Source of the DNA: Branchinecta lynchi
Taxonomy: Eukaryota > Arthropoda > Branchiopoda > Anostraca > Branchinectidae
NCBI GenBank assembly: GCA_023053575.1
Contig: JAKZAP010000004.1
Location: forward strand, 5,189,572 to 5,253,571
DNA: 64,000 nt
Reading direction: 5' to 3'
This document shows, one piece after another, positions 53,471 through 63,880 of the stretch; the stretch's first letter is position 1; the number at the start of each line of letters is the position of its first letter. Made by a program: the position numbers and the translations under genes. Below the pieces are notes generated by a model. It was not told where the DNA came from. It was given only the letters and a program-made list of their open reading frames with translations, and ran no database searches.

Positions 53471-53899
53471 GATGGAAGTTTTGATGGGGTTTTTATAGCA
53501 CGAAATCTTTGGATGTCTTTTTCTGTTTTAGACAAAATGAACGAATACGAAAAAAGAACAGCGTGGCATTCTTTCAAAAGCCCAGCGCTGTTCAAGAGTT
53601 TAAGAAAAAAAAGGACGGGATCGCGCAGTGGCGTATAACGCCTTGTTCTTGGAGGGGGGGGGGGGGGAGTCAAGGACAGCAAAACAACACTCCGAAATAA
53701 AACTATAAAACCAAAACATATAAAAACAAAATATTTTTTTTCAGTTTTATCATGTTTTATGGTTTGGTGTATTTAAATTTGTTTACGCAAATCTTTGGCT
53801 GTTTTTTCGCTGGATTTTGAAGAAAAAAAATTAATGCAGAAGAATAAAAAACAAAAACCACGGGGCTTTACTTTAAATGCTCTGCGCTGCGGTCCTGAC

Positions 53900-54055
53900 C
53901 TTAACAATGCCGATGACTATGTACTGCAATCCTGGCCGGTCCGAGTAGTAATGAAGAACAAGAGCACCATCTTCTGGCCTTTCTGTGCAACGGAAAGAAG
54001 GCGCGCGCATCCCTGGATAAATAGTAGCTAGATGATCATGAAGTGCATCAAGGTT
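53900..54055 (-). CDS. Soluble guanylate cyclase beta-type, HNOB-domain exon
   Basis: Encodes 52 residues of the heme-NO/oxygen-binding domain: [20 protein letters not shown], then [20 protein letters not shown] and YIVIGIVK. The Y-x-S-x-R motif that holds the heme propionates is present as Y-Y-S-D-R. The acceptor is TTTTTTTCCAG|AACCTT and the donor GTTAAG|GTCAGG; both ends are phase 0. The block [18 protein letters not shown] is closer, from memory, to arthropod atypical beta subunits (Gyc-88E / beta-3 type) than to vertebrate beta-1, which would suggest an oxygen-sensitive rather than classic NO-sensitive enzyme; this needs a tree. Upstream exons with the proximal heme His were not found before the window end. 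Confidence 0.94.
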
Positions 54056-56100
54056 CTGGAAAAAAATAAATCCATTATTCTTCTAACTATATTTATACCC
54101 CGCTAAATGCAGGAGCGTAGTGGAAAAAAAATATAAAGATAAAATCAATCAACAAATTAACAAATGCGTTATATTTAATTCCAGTCAGGCCTAAAGAAGT
54201 GTGTTCTTAGACTAATATATTGTTCTTAAACTTCGCTCCTCTAAGAGTGAAAAGACTCCCCTGTGCAGTGACAATATTGCTCTGAACGAACAAACATGTC
54301 ACTACCATATATTCTGATACATAAAACAGCTCAGACTCTCTTGCTGCTCCCTTCCTCAACCGAACTACTCTCATTACTTCAAATAATCCTACACCCGCCC
54401 TTCCAAAAACGAAAAAATAAAGTTTCCCTGATCAAACCGAAAGGTTTTTGCACGGATTGGTGCTTTGATCCTGATCCCTTAGGCTGACTAATCCTTAGCA
54501 GCGTTGAGCGGTGGGGAGTACTCAACTCTTCGAAAGTGTATAGGGGTCTTTCGTTTAGAGAAGTCGTTTTCTTTTCTTTTACACTAATTTCATTCCTTGT
54601 TCGATACACAATTGAGCTTATTATTGTTTGTTGAACTGTTTGCGTGAAAGTACCGAAGAAATGACGTGTAAGATTGTTCCAACACTGAAGATGAAACTAG
54701 GCGAAATGAAGAAGAAGTAAGGGGAGAATTGAAAACTCGCATAAGCTCGATGTCATCAAGCTAAGCATATTTTTTCCGATTCAGATTTACCGGGAAGTAG
54801 CCTGGGCGGAGATTCGCGTGTGGCTTCTTATATTATTAGGTTTTAACTCAAGAGCAAAAGTGATGAAGCGGTCAAAAAAGGCGGGTAGTTCAAATACTGC
54901 TGATTTCTGTGCGGATTATACAAACGAAAAGGACTTCCAGTTTCAAACGACTTTCAATGGCGGGTCAGATTTGTCATAAAAAGCTTATTTTAAAGAAGCC
55001 CAAGGGAATGTGACATTCTATGAATGATAAAGCAACTGGAACATTGAGGCATAGACCAAACATACATACACATAGTTGAGATTCAATAGGATCATGTAGA
55101 TTGTAGTCATTTTACTTCAGTCGTCTCTCTAAAAAGGAATTAAGCTTGGACAATTTAAGGCATTTAGGAGGAGAAACGTAATCAGAGAAATTTAGTGCAT
55201 ACCATTTTCTCTTGTAGTTGCGAAAAATATCTGGCTCTAAAGTATTTCCTAATTTTCGCATTGCAATGAATTGTTAGATATACTAACGGTTAAAAATGTT
55301 TGTCAGGATTATTCCAAATCAAAAAGGCATTTCGCAAGAGAATTTAAGGCATCGAGCTAGTAAGATATCATTCAAAACGTTATAATTTGTGATGATTTGT
55401 GGTTCGGCAAAATGGATATCATTCTCTCGGGTAGTTGCACTATACATCTGTCTAAATTTGTCAGTATCTATGCTTTTAACTTTTCATCATTAAGAATCTG
55501 CCACAGATATTTCATGAATGCTTATTTATGATTAATATTTTTAGTGGTCCAATAAGCAAAGCCTCTTCTCGTTTCTAGTGGAACGGATATTCTAACTGAT
55601 TTTTTAAATTTAGAGCAAAAATATTCAAAAGTATGTCCCTTCCTTCTTTAAACATGAATTGGCGTTGGGTCCAAATTGCTCTTGGTCCTTTCCGCCTTTG
55701 TTTTCTCATCCTTGAATGTTAGAATGCACGACTTCTATCATCTCTCCTCTTCGTCTCGTTTCTTAAACACTGGTTCACCTTTTTCTGCTTATTTTGATTT
55801 CCGCGCACTTTCTTGACGCGAAAACGGCGATCAGAAGAACCAGCATAACTACTCTGTGGTCGGGACAAGCCCCGGGTAGGCTTACCACCGGTAAACGGTA
55901 GACTAAGGTGAAAATTGTTCCTTAGTTGAAAATTACAGTTTTAAGGTCGTTGTTTGGGATTCGGTTTGTTTTTTCATAATTCGGGCGAGTACTATAGTAT
56001 TACATTTTAGTACTACTTTTACATACTTTTACAGAACAACATACTTTTATCGCCATTCTGATACTTCTTCTACTCCTCCCGTTGGTCACTCACCCCGGAT
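54056..56100. other. No supported gene; probable guanylate cyclase intron
   Basis: Presumably the intron upstream of 53900-54055. 54338-54446 is repeated in diverged form at 57908-58013 (shared CTTCCTYAACC, ACTTYAATTATCC and GATCAGG landmarks). 55985-56060 has TACTTTTACATACTTTTAC runs. I found no exon with acceptable splice sites. Confidence 0.4.
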
Positions 56101-56367
56101 CCCGATGAAAAAGTTGCATGCAGTACTAACGATGCTACTACATGCTTCTACTTCAAGGCTACCGTGTTACTGTATACTACTATATGCTACTATTAGCAAG
56201 ACTGGATGCTACTATGGCAAGACAGGATACTACTGGATACTACGACATCAGACTGGACCAGTCTGAGGCACATTAAATGATAGTATTCTTTGCTATTACA
56301 TAGTATTACATGCAACGTTTTCGTACTACTACCATACTACTACGCAGGCTAGAAATTTTTCATCGGG
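56101..56367 (+). mobile_element. TAC-rich MITE, copy 2
   Basis: CCCGATGAAAAAGTTGCATG at the left; AATTTTTCATCGGG at the right. Interior matches 35711-36013 through CTTCTACTTCAAGGCTACCG, AGCAAGACTGGATGCTAC and TACTACCATACTACTACGCA. Confidence 0.85.
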
Positions 56368-56407
56368 ATTCTAGTTTACTGCGGACTGAACACCTCAAAT
56401 AATTCAA

Positions 56408-56612
56408 TCGTGGGCATTTTGAACCGTGGTCATGTTGGTCCGTGGGCATTTGAGTCGTAGACATTTTGAGTCATGGGCATTTTGAACCGTAGGCATCTAT
56501 AGTGGGCATTTTGAGTCGTGGACATTTTGAACCTTAGGCATCTATAGTGGGCATTTTGAGTCGTGGGCTTTTTGAACCGTAGTCATCTATAGTGGGCATT
56601 TTGAGTCGTGGG
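56408..56612 (+). repeat. Minisatellite GTGGGCATTTTGAGTC, ~45-bp higher-order unit
   Basis: GTGGGCATTTTGARYCGT-like 18-bp units, organised in the second half as a 45-bp unit TATAGTGGGCATTTTGAGTC...GAACCGTAGGCATC repeated about three times. Lies between two oppositely oriented TAC-rich MITEs. Confidence 0.85.
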
Positions 56613-56781
56613 CCTTACGAGTGTTAGCCAAAACATCACCCGAACGAGGAAGAGACTAACAAACATTCAAACTCAATACAAGGAGTCAATCTGTCTGTTA
56701 TAACCGTTTTTTAGTTCTGGGACACAAATTCTTATCTAAGAATTAAATGCTCTGGATCACCGCTACTGGATTCTGGGCGTG

Positions 56782-57086
56782 CCCAATGAAAAAATGTGTA
56801 GCCTGCGTAGTAGTATGGTAGTAGTACGAAAGAGTTACATGTAATACTGTGTAATAGCAAAGAATACTATCATTTAATATGCCTCAGACTGGTCCAATCT
56901 TAAGTAATAGTATCCAGTAGCACCCTGTCTTGCCATAGTAGCATCCAGTCTTGCTAATAGTAGCATATAGTAGTATGCAGTAACACGATAGTCTTGAAGT
57001 AGAGGCATGTAGTAGCATCAGTTAGTACTGCATGCTACTTTTTCGTACTACTTCATAGTACTATTTGAGATACATTTTTCATCGGG
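56782..57086 (-). mobile_element. TAC-rich MITE, copy 3 (inverted)
   Basis: Left CCCAATGAAAAAATGTGTAG; right ATACATTTTTCATCGGG. The interior is the reverse complement of copies 1 and 2 (GTAGCATCCAGTCTTGCTAA, TAGTAGCATATAGTAGTATG). Confidence 0.85.
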
Positions 57087-57161
57087 TGCGGCAGGGGGAG
57101 TACTCTCTCTGAGTGTTTTCAGTATTTACATTTCCCATGTCCCATCAAACGTTACTTCAAA

Positions 57162-57880
57162 TTGTTCCATGGGTGTTTCCTATGTTTACACATTGCATAT
57201 ACTGACGCTTTGTTGCTTATTTCAAGATCTAAAATCAGTCTTTCTCGTATGGTCCCAAAAGTTTCATGGTCTAACTTTCAAATCGGTACATCTTTAAATA
57301 TTAATAAATGCGAATTTCTTCCTCTAAGCTCGTCTTCTCTCAGTAATAAACCCCTAAACTGCTATGATTTGTCTGTCCCTTGTGTATCAAAAATCCGTTG
57401 GCTCGATATTTCTATTACAGAGAGAATTCTAAGTTTTTGACAGCAAGCAGTTCTTGACACTAAAAACAAAATTCAATCTTGATGCTGAAACCGTTGGAAA
57501 CCGAAGAAAATAGCTCTACGCCACTTACTGCGACCACACGGTCCTTTACCTTTCTGGACCGTACCCCCTGCTGAAGAACAAGGACGTCGCTGCTATTCGA
57601 ATTGCCTATATCCGATACTTAAAATTCCTCCTCTACCTGCCAATTGGGTATAAAAACCAAAATATGATTAATAAATTTCCGTAACAAATATAACCGTTAA
57701 ACTTGACGAGCTGCAACCAAAGCAGTTGGTTGCGGTGTTTTCCCCGCCATGGTCTTGTTCGTTTGTTTGAAGTGTAAAATTTGTATTCTAGTTAAAGTTG
57801 CATTCTTCCTTTTCTTTGTGTACTCCACTATTTCTATCTTATAGAAGTGAGTAAATAAAAAGATTCGTTGATTCATTCAT
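57162..57880 (+). pseudogene. LINE remnant: RT motif C to 3' end with ATTC tail
   Basis: Reads ...YTDALLLISRSKISLSRM (motif C region, expected Y-A-D-D, here Y-T-D-A), then TSLNINKCEFLPLSSSS and KIRWLDISI, ending its first frame at 57440. Scraps such as KNKIQS, DHTVLYLSG-like and PANWV follow in other frames to about 57750. The 3' end carries GATTCGTTGATTCATTCATT at about 57864-57883. A 5'-truncated, decayed non-LTR element; clade unclear. Confidence 0.72.
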
Positions 57881-57907
57881 TAACAGTTCAAACCAAACAA
57901 CTTCCAG

Positions 57908-58013
57908 AAACGCTCCTTCCTTAACCAAACTATTACTCAATACTTTAATTATCCCTAACTCCCCCCCCACCTCCCCTCTCCATCCGAAGAAAATAAGGTT
58001 TTCTCGATCAGGT
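57908..58013. repeat. Diverged repeat, second copy of 54338-54446
   Basis: CTTCCTTAACCAAACTATTA, CTTTAATTATCCCTAAC and TAAGGTTTTCTCGATCAGG correspond to 54350-54440. The nature of the repeat is unknown. Confidence 0.5.
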
Positions 58014-58462
58014 AATAAGCACATAGATCTTTGATAAAATGCCACTTCAGCATTCCATATACAAGGGGGGATTCTATCATCATTCGTTAGGATGCTCTGG
58101 GACGATTTGTAATGGCTCGATGTCCCTAATCACATTTTCAGAGAGCGATCTTCTTTGTTCGTACACTTTACCTGGATTTAATTATCTATCTGGGACAATA
58201 ATTTCCATGACTCAAATGCTTTGTGCTGAATTGTCCGTTGAACGAGTTGTAAAAGTTGAAAAAGCATGTAAACAAACTTCGCGAACATTAACCGTGTCTC
58301 CTTTCATTTCTATGGGAATTGCAACCTTTGGCTCCAGTGACACATAGCGATGGTAATGTCTTCCCGTCTGTCGCTCTGTCTGTCTATGTCAGTTTTGCAG
58401 TTCCACTTGCAGTCCCACTTCCTCTTATGCACTTCCATATAAGTTAGGAAGATGAAACTTGG

Positions 58463-58590
58463 TATAATAATACAGAGATGGCACTTTACACAAGGGACCG
58501 TGACCGGTAAACCAGAAACAAAATGTGTCTGGTTTATTGGTCACGGTACACGTCCCTTGTGTGAAGCGCCATCTACGTATTATTATTAAT
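58463..58590. mobile_element. ~128-bp foldback MITE
   Basis: AATAATACAGAGATGGCACT, TTACACAAGGGACCGTGACC, AAACCAGA is mirrored by TCTGGTTTATTGGTCACGG, CGTCCCTTGTGTGAAGCGCC, ATCTACGTATTATT. Stem of about 55 bp, loop about 10-15. No coding. Confidence 0.82.
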
Positions 58591-58697
58591 TTCCGTCACA
58601 TGGGGATGTGAACTGGTTCGACGAATTTGCCTTCGGGCGGAATCTCTGTTCCTATGGCCGGCTTACTATTGTAGTGGTTTGCGAACTCTGTTCATAA

Positions 58698-58772
58698 GCC
58701 CCTCGGTAGCTCAAATGGTAGAGCACCTGCCTTGTAAGCAGAGGGTCCTGGATCAAATACCGGATGAGGAGT
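58698..58772 (+). tRNA. tRNA-Thr(UGU)-like gene or pseudogene
   Basis: GGTAGCTCAAATGGTAGAGC gives a standard D arm (A box). CCTGCCTTGTAAGCAGA gives an anticodon arm with anticodon UGU (Thr). The T arm (TCCTGGATCAAATACCGGA) has an 8-base loop and one mismatch, and the acceptor pairs only with mismatches (GCCCCTC to GAGGAGT) and two extra bases before the D stem. It probably is a decayed tRNA or tRNA-derived SINE head inside the family 1 copy. Confidence 0.5.
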
Positions 58773-59175
58773 ATTGTCATTCAGTTCACTACTTATGAAA
58801 CTTGGTATGCTTTTAAAAGACCTAACCCGATGTTCGCCGGGGCCTTATTACTCCCGGATCCGATCATCCGTGTGAGGGTGGAGGGAGACGGGATCTGCGA
58901 TTTGGGACCCGCGCAAGTTGCAAACGTGCGACCCGAACGTTCGAGTTAAACTTGATGGGTGGTAGGAGCAGATACCCAAGATGATTGGCAAATATACCAG
59001 GGACCAAGGTTGGGGGGAGTTGGAGAGGGGTCCCGGAAGAAATTTTGTGATATGCCGAGGGACCAAACGGGTGGAGGGACTGAGACAAAAATTGGACGGT
59101 ACAAAAGTGCTAGGTCCTAGTTACATTGTTTGAGGTCCGGACAGGATCCGGCGTCGTTGGGGGAGTTGCAGGGGA

Positions 59176-60650
59176 CAGGGGCGTCCTGAGCCTTTCTTCA
59201 TTGGGGGGGGGGCGCACCTGGTAAAATTGACCGAATCAGTACCTGATTTTTTGAATTTATTAAACAAAAACTGAAAAACACAGCGAGTTGCCTTCATGAA
59301 GCTACAACGTAAAAACATAGTCTAAAGAAAAAAATTGGCGCGTTTTCACGCTCTTCCCTCTTCTGTTTTTTTCTTTCACGGATACACCGTCACTATAGCG
59401 TTCCACCTTTGCAAGACCTTTCCAGTTTTGCCAACAGGACTTGAAATAATCGCAAAACATGTTGTTGCTGCATAGCGACAACGTCGCTAACGGCTGTGCC
59501 CATGATTAATTAAGGCGCCGCCGGCGAATTTTTTTTAATCCGCTTTTTTTTCTGGCAAAATTTTACTACTTCCCATGCAAATTCTAGCTTTTAACATAGT
59601 TCAAGCCCCCCAAAATTCCAAGCCTCAAACTCCAACTAAATGAGGTAACCTTTGTCTAACTAGTGAAGACTGCGAAATGCGCCGTAGGTGAAATTTGAGG
59701 AAACATTGATATAAAAGTGCCTTTCTGCGATCCAAGACTATATAATCAACCCAGACTTGAATGGCAACGAAAAGGCGATCAAGGGTAAAGTGGATACAAA
59801 GTACATTTGTTCGGAATTTACAGCAAACAAAAGTAAGCTAGTCTTCAATCAAGAGACGTGCTTATCTTGAAGTGCTGCAATCCTAAGAAGAAAAAAAAAT
59901 GGACAGCAACTAGCTGAAGCTATCGTAAATGGTAAAGAACGAGAGCTAAATAAATGCCACTTACATTACCAAACTCAGTAACTGGGTTGAAGCAAATAAT
60001 GAGTTCGTAGTATACCAAAAAACTAACTAAAAAAATAAGGAACAGATCTAGAGCGGTATTACAACCAAATTTCGTAATAGAATAAAACTCTTGTTAGAAC
60101 CATCTAAAACAACCGAATTCGGCAAGTCTAGTAATAGAAACGAAACTAAAGAAAAATGGCGAATTACCGTATTTGGTAACGAATCAGAACCAAACGAATC
60201 ACACAGAATTTAACTATGAAATGCCCTGCCGGTTGCGACCGAGTTACCGAATTCTTTGGAGAATCAGACAAAATAAAAAGGTTGAGTCACATAATATACG
60301 CAGGGATTGGCCGAATGCGGCAAAATCGATGTGAACTGAACAAAAGTTCGATGAATTATCGAATTCGATCAGGAATCAGAACCAACTAAATCTTATTAAT
60401 GACCGAATTATGAAAAGGACTGACCGAATGCGATAGAACAGATACGGACTTCAGAAAAGTACGGTGAATTACCGAATTCGCTAACGAATGAGACCAATAA
60501 ACAGGTTAAATCACCAAATTTAACAGGTTAAATCAGACCGTCATCGCGATGCCCATTTTGACCGAATTTTTCCCTTCGGCGAAACTTTGACAGAATGCCA
60601 AAAACGTAGGGGGGCACTGTGTCGCCCCCCCCCCCCTCGGTACGCCCCTG
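59176..60650. mobile_element. 1.5-kb hAT-type non-autonomous element
   Basis: Ends CAGGGGCGTCCTGAG and, on the other strand, CAGGGGCGTACCGAG. Flanks GCAGGGGA (59168-59175) and GCAGGGGG (60651-60658) agree at 7 of 8 bases. Both ends continue into G-tracts. The interior from about 59930 to 60560 has repeated ACCGAATT / AATCAGAACCAA motifs at about 90-130 bp spacing (tandem decay), and no transposase frame. Confidence 0.82.
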
Positions 60651-61925
60651 GCAGGGGGGGGGGACCGGAAATGTCCTAGGAAGTGCTCCGATTCGAGTAA
60701 AACTTGGTCGGTGGTAATAACAAAAGCCCTAGTTGTGACTTATGGGAATCCGACCTCGACAACAGTGGGAAGTGTTGGATAGCCGACAATGTTGGTACTG
60801 CGTGGGGGTAAAACGGATGAGGGATTGGAAATTAATCTTTGATCGTACGAGATTCATTGCTCCTAGATCATGCTATTTTGAGGTCCGTCCTGGATTCGGC
60901 CTCTGCGGGGGGAGTTTGAGGGGGTACCGGATTTGAGTCAAGTTAGTTAGGGTGGTAGATGCAAAGGCCCAAACAGCATGTGGACACGGTGTTACGGTGG
61001 GGCCGCCCTGCTCACTGCTGCCGCCGCTAGTCAGTGTTTTTCCCTTTCCGTTCACTATGTTTAATCTTTTATACTGCGGTCACTGTCCGTTCTTGCATTA
61101 TTTATTAGCTCATGATGATGACTCATCTCATGAACATGAGTCCTCTTCTTCTACACTTATTTACCGTGCCTCGACCAGCCATCAACTCTTTTTACTTAAG
61201 TTTCAGATTTGTTTACCCCGTTTGTTTCTATACGGACCATAGGTCATTGCTATGCGAGTCTTAAGCTCCTTACAGTGGGCTGGCTTGTAAGGCCTAGTGC
61301 ATGATGTGTGGTTTATAGCTTATTCTGGGTATGCCATCGGTATGCCATCAATAGTGTGAATTGACCTGGGAAATCCATAATGAAGCCGTGAAGTCTGCAC
61401 CTGCGTAGTAGGCCATCCTGACGCCCTAGGCCATCTTGACTTCGACGATTGTATTTTAGGAAATTTACCATCTTTTGTCCGGCCTAATAATACAAATACA
61501 GTCTACGACAACGGTGGGGGAGTTAAAGGGTGTGCTTCGAAAGTTTATAATACGCATAGGGACCAAACCGATGTAGTTAAAGGGATGAAACTTGGACGAT
61601 AATAAGGAAACGGGTCCTAGATGAGCACCTTGATGTCTGGACAGGATACGACCTCAGTAAATTTATCGGAAGCTCTTAGATTTGAGTGAAACTTGATGAG
61701 TGATACTAACAGAGGCTCGCATGTGGCAATCATCTTTCCGAGTCGGATTTGACCTCGTTGGGTAGAATTTGAGCGAGGTACCGGACATTTCTGCCAATCT
61801 TGTGGCATGCATTGCTATCGACAGCGTCATCCAATCCGGATGTAACGTCCGGACCGTACCCTAACTTTTGCTGTTATTTCATGTTAGCTTTCATTTCAAG
61901 TAGTATGAGAGCTTCAACTCTTGTT

Positions 61926-63109
61926 CTTCTTGTTCGAATTTGGTTATAGTTAAGGAGAAGAATGTTGCATACCTGAAACTTCTAATGGTTTTGATAGCGA
62001 CTCACAAGAGATGGTAGGCTTTTGTCAAGGGATTTTGAAGATTGGAACTGGGCTACTATGCCCAGATCTCATACCGAGTTTAAGAATAACGTCTCCACAG
62101 GGTCTTTCCATGAGCATGGGTGTTTTTCTGCTTGTTTCGTTGACGCTTTGTATCGTAAGTGTTGTTTTACTCGGTTATTCGCTAACTTTCATCGAATATT
62201 GTTCGAGAGTTTTCTCGTAAGCTCGTAAAGGAGCCAAGTATCTTTAACTGAATTTTTAGCGACTGACACTTGTGCCAAGGTATTCTTGTTTGCCCAGGAC
62301 CATTTATGCCTTTGAGCATTTTCCACTTTCTATCTGAGAAGAAGATTTTTTTTTCACTTTTTCTGTGTGTTTCTTTGTTTATTTATCCTTTGCATTTACT
62401 GCCTTATCGAAAGCTCAGTGTAATTTTTCTTTTCTTTTTTTATATTGCGCTGTTTTCCTTTTCTTGTCTAGTGCGCTCATACAATTTCATCATCATTTGC
62501 TCATTGCTTGTCCAAAACAGACATGGGGGTGAAGAACGAAAAAAGGTTTGAACAAGCTATATCACTGTTATGAGGATGACCTCAAGCAACATGGGATGTA
62601 TCGGTGCGATTTGGGACACGCACAAGTTTACGGGATACTCACGAGAATCGAGAGAGAAAACAAGAAGGCATTCCATATTCCGGAAGGAAATAGACAAAAT
62701 GTCTTTGACACAATTTATGGCTGTTAAGCTGTTAATCCTTGCCTGTCTGACGGTACGATGAAAAATGCTGATTCAAAAATGAAAACTTGCCGAGTCCATA
62801 AATCTTTTACGATCCAAGAATTATTGAGTTTCCAGATAAGAATGCACTGCTTCCCTTCAACGCGTTAATGATCTTTCCTGCAAGTGGGTTAGCTACTTCG
62901 CTCTGAAGTAAAATAACAATCAATCACGGCAGGACTTTTTTTTTTAGGTGGTTGCCAGAGGTTGCCATATTGCCAGTGAAAGGAATGATTCTGTGAACAA
63001 AGATTTACCTTTTGTTTTGTAAAATCTAAAATTACTGTCTAGGTATTTTTTTAAGATTTATTATTCTTACTTAAATACTTTTATTATTATTATTAGTGCT
63101 TAAGGGTGG
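61926..63109. other. No supported gene
   Basis: Two overlapping short plus frames (62011-62228) and a very hydrophobic, T-rich frame (62270-62551) occur without recognisable motifs. GGTTGCCAGAGGTTGCCATA at about 62950 is a short local duplication. Confidence 0.35.
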
Positions 63110-63880
63110 GGTAAAGAACAAGAGTAAAGGTTTCGATGGGATATGTGTAGAAGATAGGAATGCGTAGAAGATATTTGGGTAAGGTAAGAGTTTTGCCTGG
63201 TCCTTACTTTTACTTTTATCTTATAGAAGATTTATTGGGCTTCTTGATCCAGACAATCGAATCTTGTAGTATTCCGATCTTCGCCAGACCCCTTGAAAAT
63301 GTTGATATTTAGCCATAATCAAATGCTTAAATATGCACAAGCAAATGTTACGGTTTCGCTGTTTTTTGACAGCTTGAGCCAAACAACTAATAAATTAGAA
63401 AACCAAGTTCAGATCTGGATTCAGCGTGCATGTTTACTCCAGTATCAAAATCTTTTACTTTGACCAAAGTCTTCGTTTTAGCAGTATTGCCGGCGAACTG
63501 CATGCATAGCGAAAGAGCTGAGGTGACCCTGAGAGGTGAACCTTTCGATCCAAATTTCCGGGTTTTGACAAGTTATGCCAGCTTATTCGTCAAAGAAAAA
63601 AAAGTTCATGCAGCATGTCTCCTTCCCGATACGGAATGTAAGAAAGCTTTGAGCTTCAACCAGATTTTCCGTTTCGGCCGGATTCCGGGTGAACCATTTG
63701 TCTGGAAAGTTCAGATATGGATTTAGCCTGCCCCCTTAAACGACTATCTCATTAGCTTAATAAATATATTTTTGTTACCCTTAATTTATCCCCCTCCCCT
63801 ACACCTATAAATATATGGCTACAGATCCATCTACGAACGAAGTTTCGACAAAATATTTCAACCCCTTTGAGCCAGCGACT
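63110..63880 (-). repeat. Family 2 modular repeat, copy 3 (incomplete)
   Basis: On plus it begins AACAAGAGTAAAGGTTTCGA and contains AAAACCAAGTTCAGATCTGG, ATTCAGCGTGCATGTTTACT and, near 63670, TTTCGGCCGGATTCCGGGTG AACCATTTGTC. These match 25498-25870. It stops at about 63880 with no GACGGACAGACGG end. Confidence 0.65.

Larger units (their letters stand above)
58330..61925 (+). mobile_element. Family 1 modular repeat, copy 6 (heavily interrupted)
   Basis: Opens GGCTCCAGTGACACATAGCG and CCCGTCTGTCGCTCTGTCTG. Modules are scattered: GGAAGATGAAACTTGGTATA (58450), AAACTTGATGGGTGGTAGG (58948), GGGATGAAACTTGGACGATA (61580), GAGTGAAACTTGATGAGTG (61685). It closes with AGTATGAGAGCTTCAACTCT TGTTCTT (about 61900-61927), a slightly decayed hairpin. 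It contains a foldback MITE (58463-58590), a tRNA-like sequence (58698-58772) and a hAT-type element (59176-60650). Confidence 0.65.

Noticed and set aside
56101..57086. Spaced repeats as a CRISPR array
   Set aside because: Units are imperfect and directly abutting, without spacers, and the context is eukaryotic.
62270..62551. 93-codon hydrophobic frame as a transmembrane protein
   Set aside because: T-rich DNA gives Phe/Leu/Ser-rich translation; no supporting signal.
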